Of a stretch of 7,369 bases of DNA, positions 5,738 through 7,369 are shown in pieces. The stretch lies in NCBI RefSeq assembly GCF_938030725.1, contig NZ_CALHIQ010000060.1, positions 1 through 7,369 of the forward strand. The letters are read 5' to 3'. The position numbers and the translations under genes were made by a program. The notes beneath the pieces are model-generated. The model was given only the letters and a program-made list of their open reading frames with translations, was not told where the DNA came from and did not search any database. This DNA comes from an uncultured Fretibacterium sp. Its GTDB lineage: Bacteria; Synergistota; Synergistia; Synergistales; Aminobacteriaceae. Numbering within the stretch: position 1 is the first letter of the stretch; every line of letters starts with the position of its first letter.

Positions 5738-5765
5738 AAGGGGACGGCCTGAAGGCCGTCCCCTT
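5738..5765. terminator. Perfect 12-bp hairpin ending the exported-protein operon
   Basis: AAGGGGACGGCC (5738-5749) and its exact complement (5754-5765) flank the tetraloop TGAA. It sits 95 bases past the DUF6935-like stop codon. The A-run precedes it on the plus strand (AAAA, 5736-5739), so the T-run is on the minus strand and only TT follows on the plus strand. It still marks the most likely end of the operon. Confidence 0.75.
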
Positions 5766-5777
5766 AGCTGTCGAAAA

Positions 5778-5796
5778 GGTCCAATCATAGTGGACC
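5778..5796. other. Second small hairpin downstream of the operon
   Basis: GGTCCA (5778-5783) and TGGACC (5791-5796) pair perfectly around a 7-base loop, 12 bases past the main terminator. No T-run follows. The right side reads GTGGACCCC, which resembles ends of some IS3-family elements, but nothing else of an element is present. Confidence 0.3.
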
Positions 5797-5857
5797 CCAA
5801 GTAAGATGGCGGTTCAGATTTTTAATGAAGAGCGTTCGGACACAGCGTTACCGGGAA

Positions 5858-5878
5858 GGTGATATTATCATTGATCAA
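5858..5878. promoter_or_regulatory. Candidate Fur-family operator upstream of the fur/znuA genes
   Basis: TGATA-T-TATCA (5860-5870) is a perfect dyad around a single central base, the geometry of Fur/Zur/PerR boxes. A second palindrome, TTGATCAA (5871-5878), abuts it. It lies about 25 bases upstream of the -35 of the promoter for the Fur-family gene, so autoregulation is plausible. The flanks match the full 7-1-7 box at 5 of 7 pairs. Confidence 0.45.
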
Positions 5879-5901
5879 CGACAAAATTTTTCTCAACAAG
5901 C

Positions 5902-5930
5902 TTGACAAATCTTTGTAGCTGAGGTATTTT
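5902..5930 (+). promoter_or_regulatory. Sigma70 promoter of the Fur-family regulator (and probably znuA)
   Basis: TTGACA (5902-5907, perfect) and TATTTT (5925-5930) are separated by exactly 17 bases. Transcription would start near 5937, giving a leader of about 47 bases. A small dyad TTCAG-N5-CTGAA (5956-5970) lies in that leader directly before the ribosome binding site. Confidence 0.75.
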
Positions 5931-5983
5931 CTTCGAGTTGATTTTGCGTCTCAGTTTCAGTTGCGCTGAAGGAGGGGGAGAGC

Positions 5984-6427
5984 GTGAAGGGTCTGGACGA
6001 GGGTGCACCCCGCGACCTGCGAAGGAGCACGAGGCAGAAGAACCTGATCCTGCGGTGCCTTAGCGCCGCGAAGGGTGACCACCTGACGGCGGAGGCCCTT
6101 GCGGATCGCCTCAAGGCGTCGGGGACTCCGGTCAGCAAGGCGACGGTCTACCGCTTTCTGGCCGAGCTGGAGGAGGCGGGGCGCGTGCGGCGCTACCGCG
6201 GCCCCGACGGTGGCCCCGCCCTGATCGAGTACTCGGGCGACCCGACTGAGGGCGAGGAGGACTACCACCTTCTCTGCGAAACGTGTGGGACGATGCTCCA
6301 CATCAACAGCGAGCCCCTTCGTGAGGCCTTCCATCGCTTTGCCGATGAGAACGACCTCGCGATCGACGAGAGTCGGCTCGTTCTCTACGGGAGGTGCCCC
6401 GGCTGCGTCAAGCGGGGGCGTGGTTGA
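5984..6427 (+). CDS. Fur/Zur-family metalloregulator
   Basis: This 147-residue dimeric DNA-binding repressor has the family's normal length. The N-terminal winged helix (about 12-83) contains HLTAEALADRL and the recognition helix SKATVYRFLAELEEAG. The C-terminal dimer domain carries C98-x2-C101 (HLLCETCG) and C138-x2-C141 (RCPGC), the structural zinc site. By alignment with E. coli Fur, the sensing site keeps H33 and H95, with E82 and D93 able to complete it. The usual His-rich HHHDH run is replaced by EEDYH, and the third site (H87, D89, E108, H125 in E. coli) is lost. The start is GTG at 5984, eight bases after GGAGG. The znuA-like gene follows 95 bases on, so a zinc-sensing (Zur) role is my inference; Fur or Mur cannot be excluded. 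Confidence 0.9.
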   Translation: MKGLDEGAPRDLRRSTRQKNLILRCLSAAKGDHLTAEALADRLKASGTPVSKATVYRFLAELEEAGRVRRYRGPDGGPALIEYSGDPTEGEEDYHLLCETCGTMLHINSEPLREAFHRFADENDLAIDESRLVLYGRCPGCVKRGRG

Positions 6428-6522
6428 ATTGCGTTCCTGACGCAGCGGTTCCCGCAGGGGGCCGTGCGCGGGGCGCCGTTTGTTCCATTTTATTCTTAAT
6501 TTTTTCTAGGAGGTTGCCGAGT

Positions 6523-7369
6523 TTGAGGATTTCAAGAACGTTTGTGGCGGGCCTTTGCGCCCTGGTTTTGGCGTTGGCAGCGGGAGGCGCCAGGGCTGAG
6601 GAGAAGAAGCTTTTGGTCGTGTGCAGCCTCTTCCCGCAGTACGACTTCGTCCGGCAGGTGGCCGGAGATCGGGCGGAGGTGCAGATGCTCCTGCCCCCAG
6701 GGGTGGAGAGCCACACCTTCGAACCCCGGCCGTCCGACGTCAAAACGCTGAACGAGGCGGACGTCTTCGTGTTCACCGGAAAGTACATGGAGCCATGGGC
6801 CGATCGCATCGTACAGAGCCTGGACAACGAGAAGCTCGTCGTGGTGGACGCCTCTCAGGGGGTCGCCCTTCAGAAGGAACCGGACCACGAAGACCGCGAC
6901 GAGAACGGGAATACGCACCACCACCATCACGAGTACGACCCGCACATCTGGTTGGACCTGTCCCTGGCCCAAAAGATGGTGGACAACATCGTGGTGGGCC
7001 TGACGGCGGCCGATCCGGAGCACGCGGACCTCTACGCGAAGAACGCCGTGGCCTACAAGGCCCAGCTGGCGGAGCTGGACGCGGAGTTCGCCTCCATCGT
7101 GAAGAAGGGCAGGCATCGGACCCTGGTGTTCGGCGGGCGCTTTGCCTACCTCTACTTCCTGAAGCACTACGGCCTGAACTACGTGACGGCCTACGACAGC
7201 TGTTCCTCCGAGGGCGAGCCGGGCCTGCAGCGCATCGCCCAGGTGATCCAGTACATGAAGAAGAAGGACGTCCGCTGCCTCTTTCACGAGGAGTTCGTCG
7301 TCCCAAAGGTCGCACAGTCCATCGCCGAGCAGACGGGGGCGAAGCTGCTGACGTTCAGCACGGCCCACA
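6523..7369 (+). CDS. znuA: ZnuA-type zinc ABC transporter substrate-binding protein (3' truncated by window edge)
   Basis: This periplasmic solute-binding protein delivers Zn2+ to a ZnuBC-type ABC permease. The 282 visible residues run off the right edge. Translation starts at TTG 6523, nine bases after AGGAGG (6508-6513); no ATG or GTG gives a full signal peptide. The signal peptide ends GGARA at about residue 25 without a lipobox. Recognisable family elements are ESHTFEP (first metal His), a His/Asp-rich loop with five consecutive His, and YDPHIWLDL (second His). The segment LVFGGRFAYLYFLKHYGL then YDSCSSEGEP follows. In E. coli ZnuA the third His is in HDAYGYF at this position, where this protein has GGRFAY, a variant I recall from clostridial relatives. 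It follows the Fur/Zur gene by 95 bases, probably in one operon, with permease genes expected beyond the window. Confidence 0.93.
   Translation, partial: MRISRTFVAGLCALVLALAAGGARAEEKKLLVVCSLFPQYDFVRQVAGDRAEVQMLLPPGVESHTFEPRPSDVKTLNEADVFVFTGKYMEPWADRIVQSLDNEKLVVVDASQGVALQKEPDHEDRDENGNTHHHHHEYDPHIWLDLSLAQKMVDNIVVGLTAADPEHADLYAKNAVAYKAQLAELDAEFASIVKKGRHRTLVFGGRFAYLYFLKHYGLNYVTAYDSCSSEGEPGLQRIAQVIQYMKKKDVRCLFHEEFVVPKVAQSIAEQTGAKLLTFSTAH

Noticed and set aside
5656..5790. GTG-initiated 44-codon frame after AAGGAG
   Set aside because: The frame reads straight through the perfect terminator hairpin and has no homology I recognise; the AAGGAG match is probably chance.
5785..5805. GTGGACCCC stretch resembling an end of an IS3-family element
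   Set aside because: There is no transposase frame, no matching opposite end and no target duplication in the window; nine bases are not enough.
6428..6522. Possible separate promoter or terminator between the Fur-family gene and znuA
   Set aside because: Only two small hairpins (6430-6444 and 6445-6455) and a T-rich stretch are present. No stem abuts the T-run and no -35/-10 pair with good spacing is visible, so cotranscription is the simpler reading.
6532..7368. Long minus-strand open frame opposite znuA, and similar long frames opposite other genes
   Set aside because: They are antisense shadows caused by high GC at third codon positions; the plus-strand proteins have clear families.

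Overview
The window (7,369 bases, high GC) reads as ordinary bacterial chromosome with an unusual amount of metal-ion biology. Several points suggest a diderm, Clostridia-like or Synergistota-like bacterium: GGAGG-type ribosome binding sites, frequent GTG/TTG starts, clostridial-style MgtE and ZnuA sequences, and signal peptides without lipoboxes on exported proteins, including the zinc-binding protein. The phylum is my inference. I saw no tRNA, rRNA, CRISPR array or complete mobile element.

Layout. (1) 1-503, +: C-terminal end of an MgtE-type Mg2+ channel/transporter, closed by a strong hairpin. (2) 582-1523, -: a ten-helix EamA/DMT exporter, divergent from (3) 1713-2600, +: a LysR-type regulator. 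Their promoters are packed into about 130 bases, and the exporter leader contains an intrinsic terminator just before its ribosome binding site, so it looks attenuated. (4) 2620-3540, -: a cation diffusion facilitator (CDF) metal exporter. Its leader holds a clear NiCo (czcD) riboswitch at 3641-3757, driven by a near-consensus promoter at 3825-3853. (5) 3854-4303: a gene-free stretch holding a dense set of inverted repeats, a near-consensus plus-strand promoter (4025-4053) and a long leader. (6) 4304-4900 and 4929-5642, +: a two-gene unit of exported proteins. The first carries a duplicated CxxC...C...H module that looks metal-binding and that I cannot assign to a family. The second resembles the DUF6935-type secreted family. 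The unit ends at a perfect hairpin (5738-5765). (7) 5984-6427, +: a Fur/Zur-family regulator with its own promoter and a Fur-like dyad upstream. It is followed by (8) 6523 to the right edge, +: a ZnuA-type zinc-binding protein starting at TTG, cut off by the window end.

Taken together: Mg2+ uptake, riboswitch-controlled Ni/Co/Fe efflux and Fur/Zur-controlled Zn uptake flank a pair of exported proteins, one of which probably binds metal through Cys and His. The most interesting items are the NiCo riboswitch with its expression platform, the uncharacterised exported Cys/His protein and its partner, and the DMT leader attenuator.
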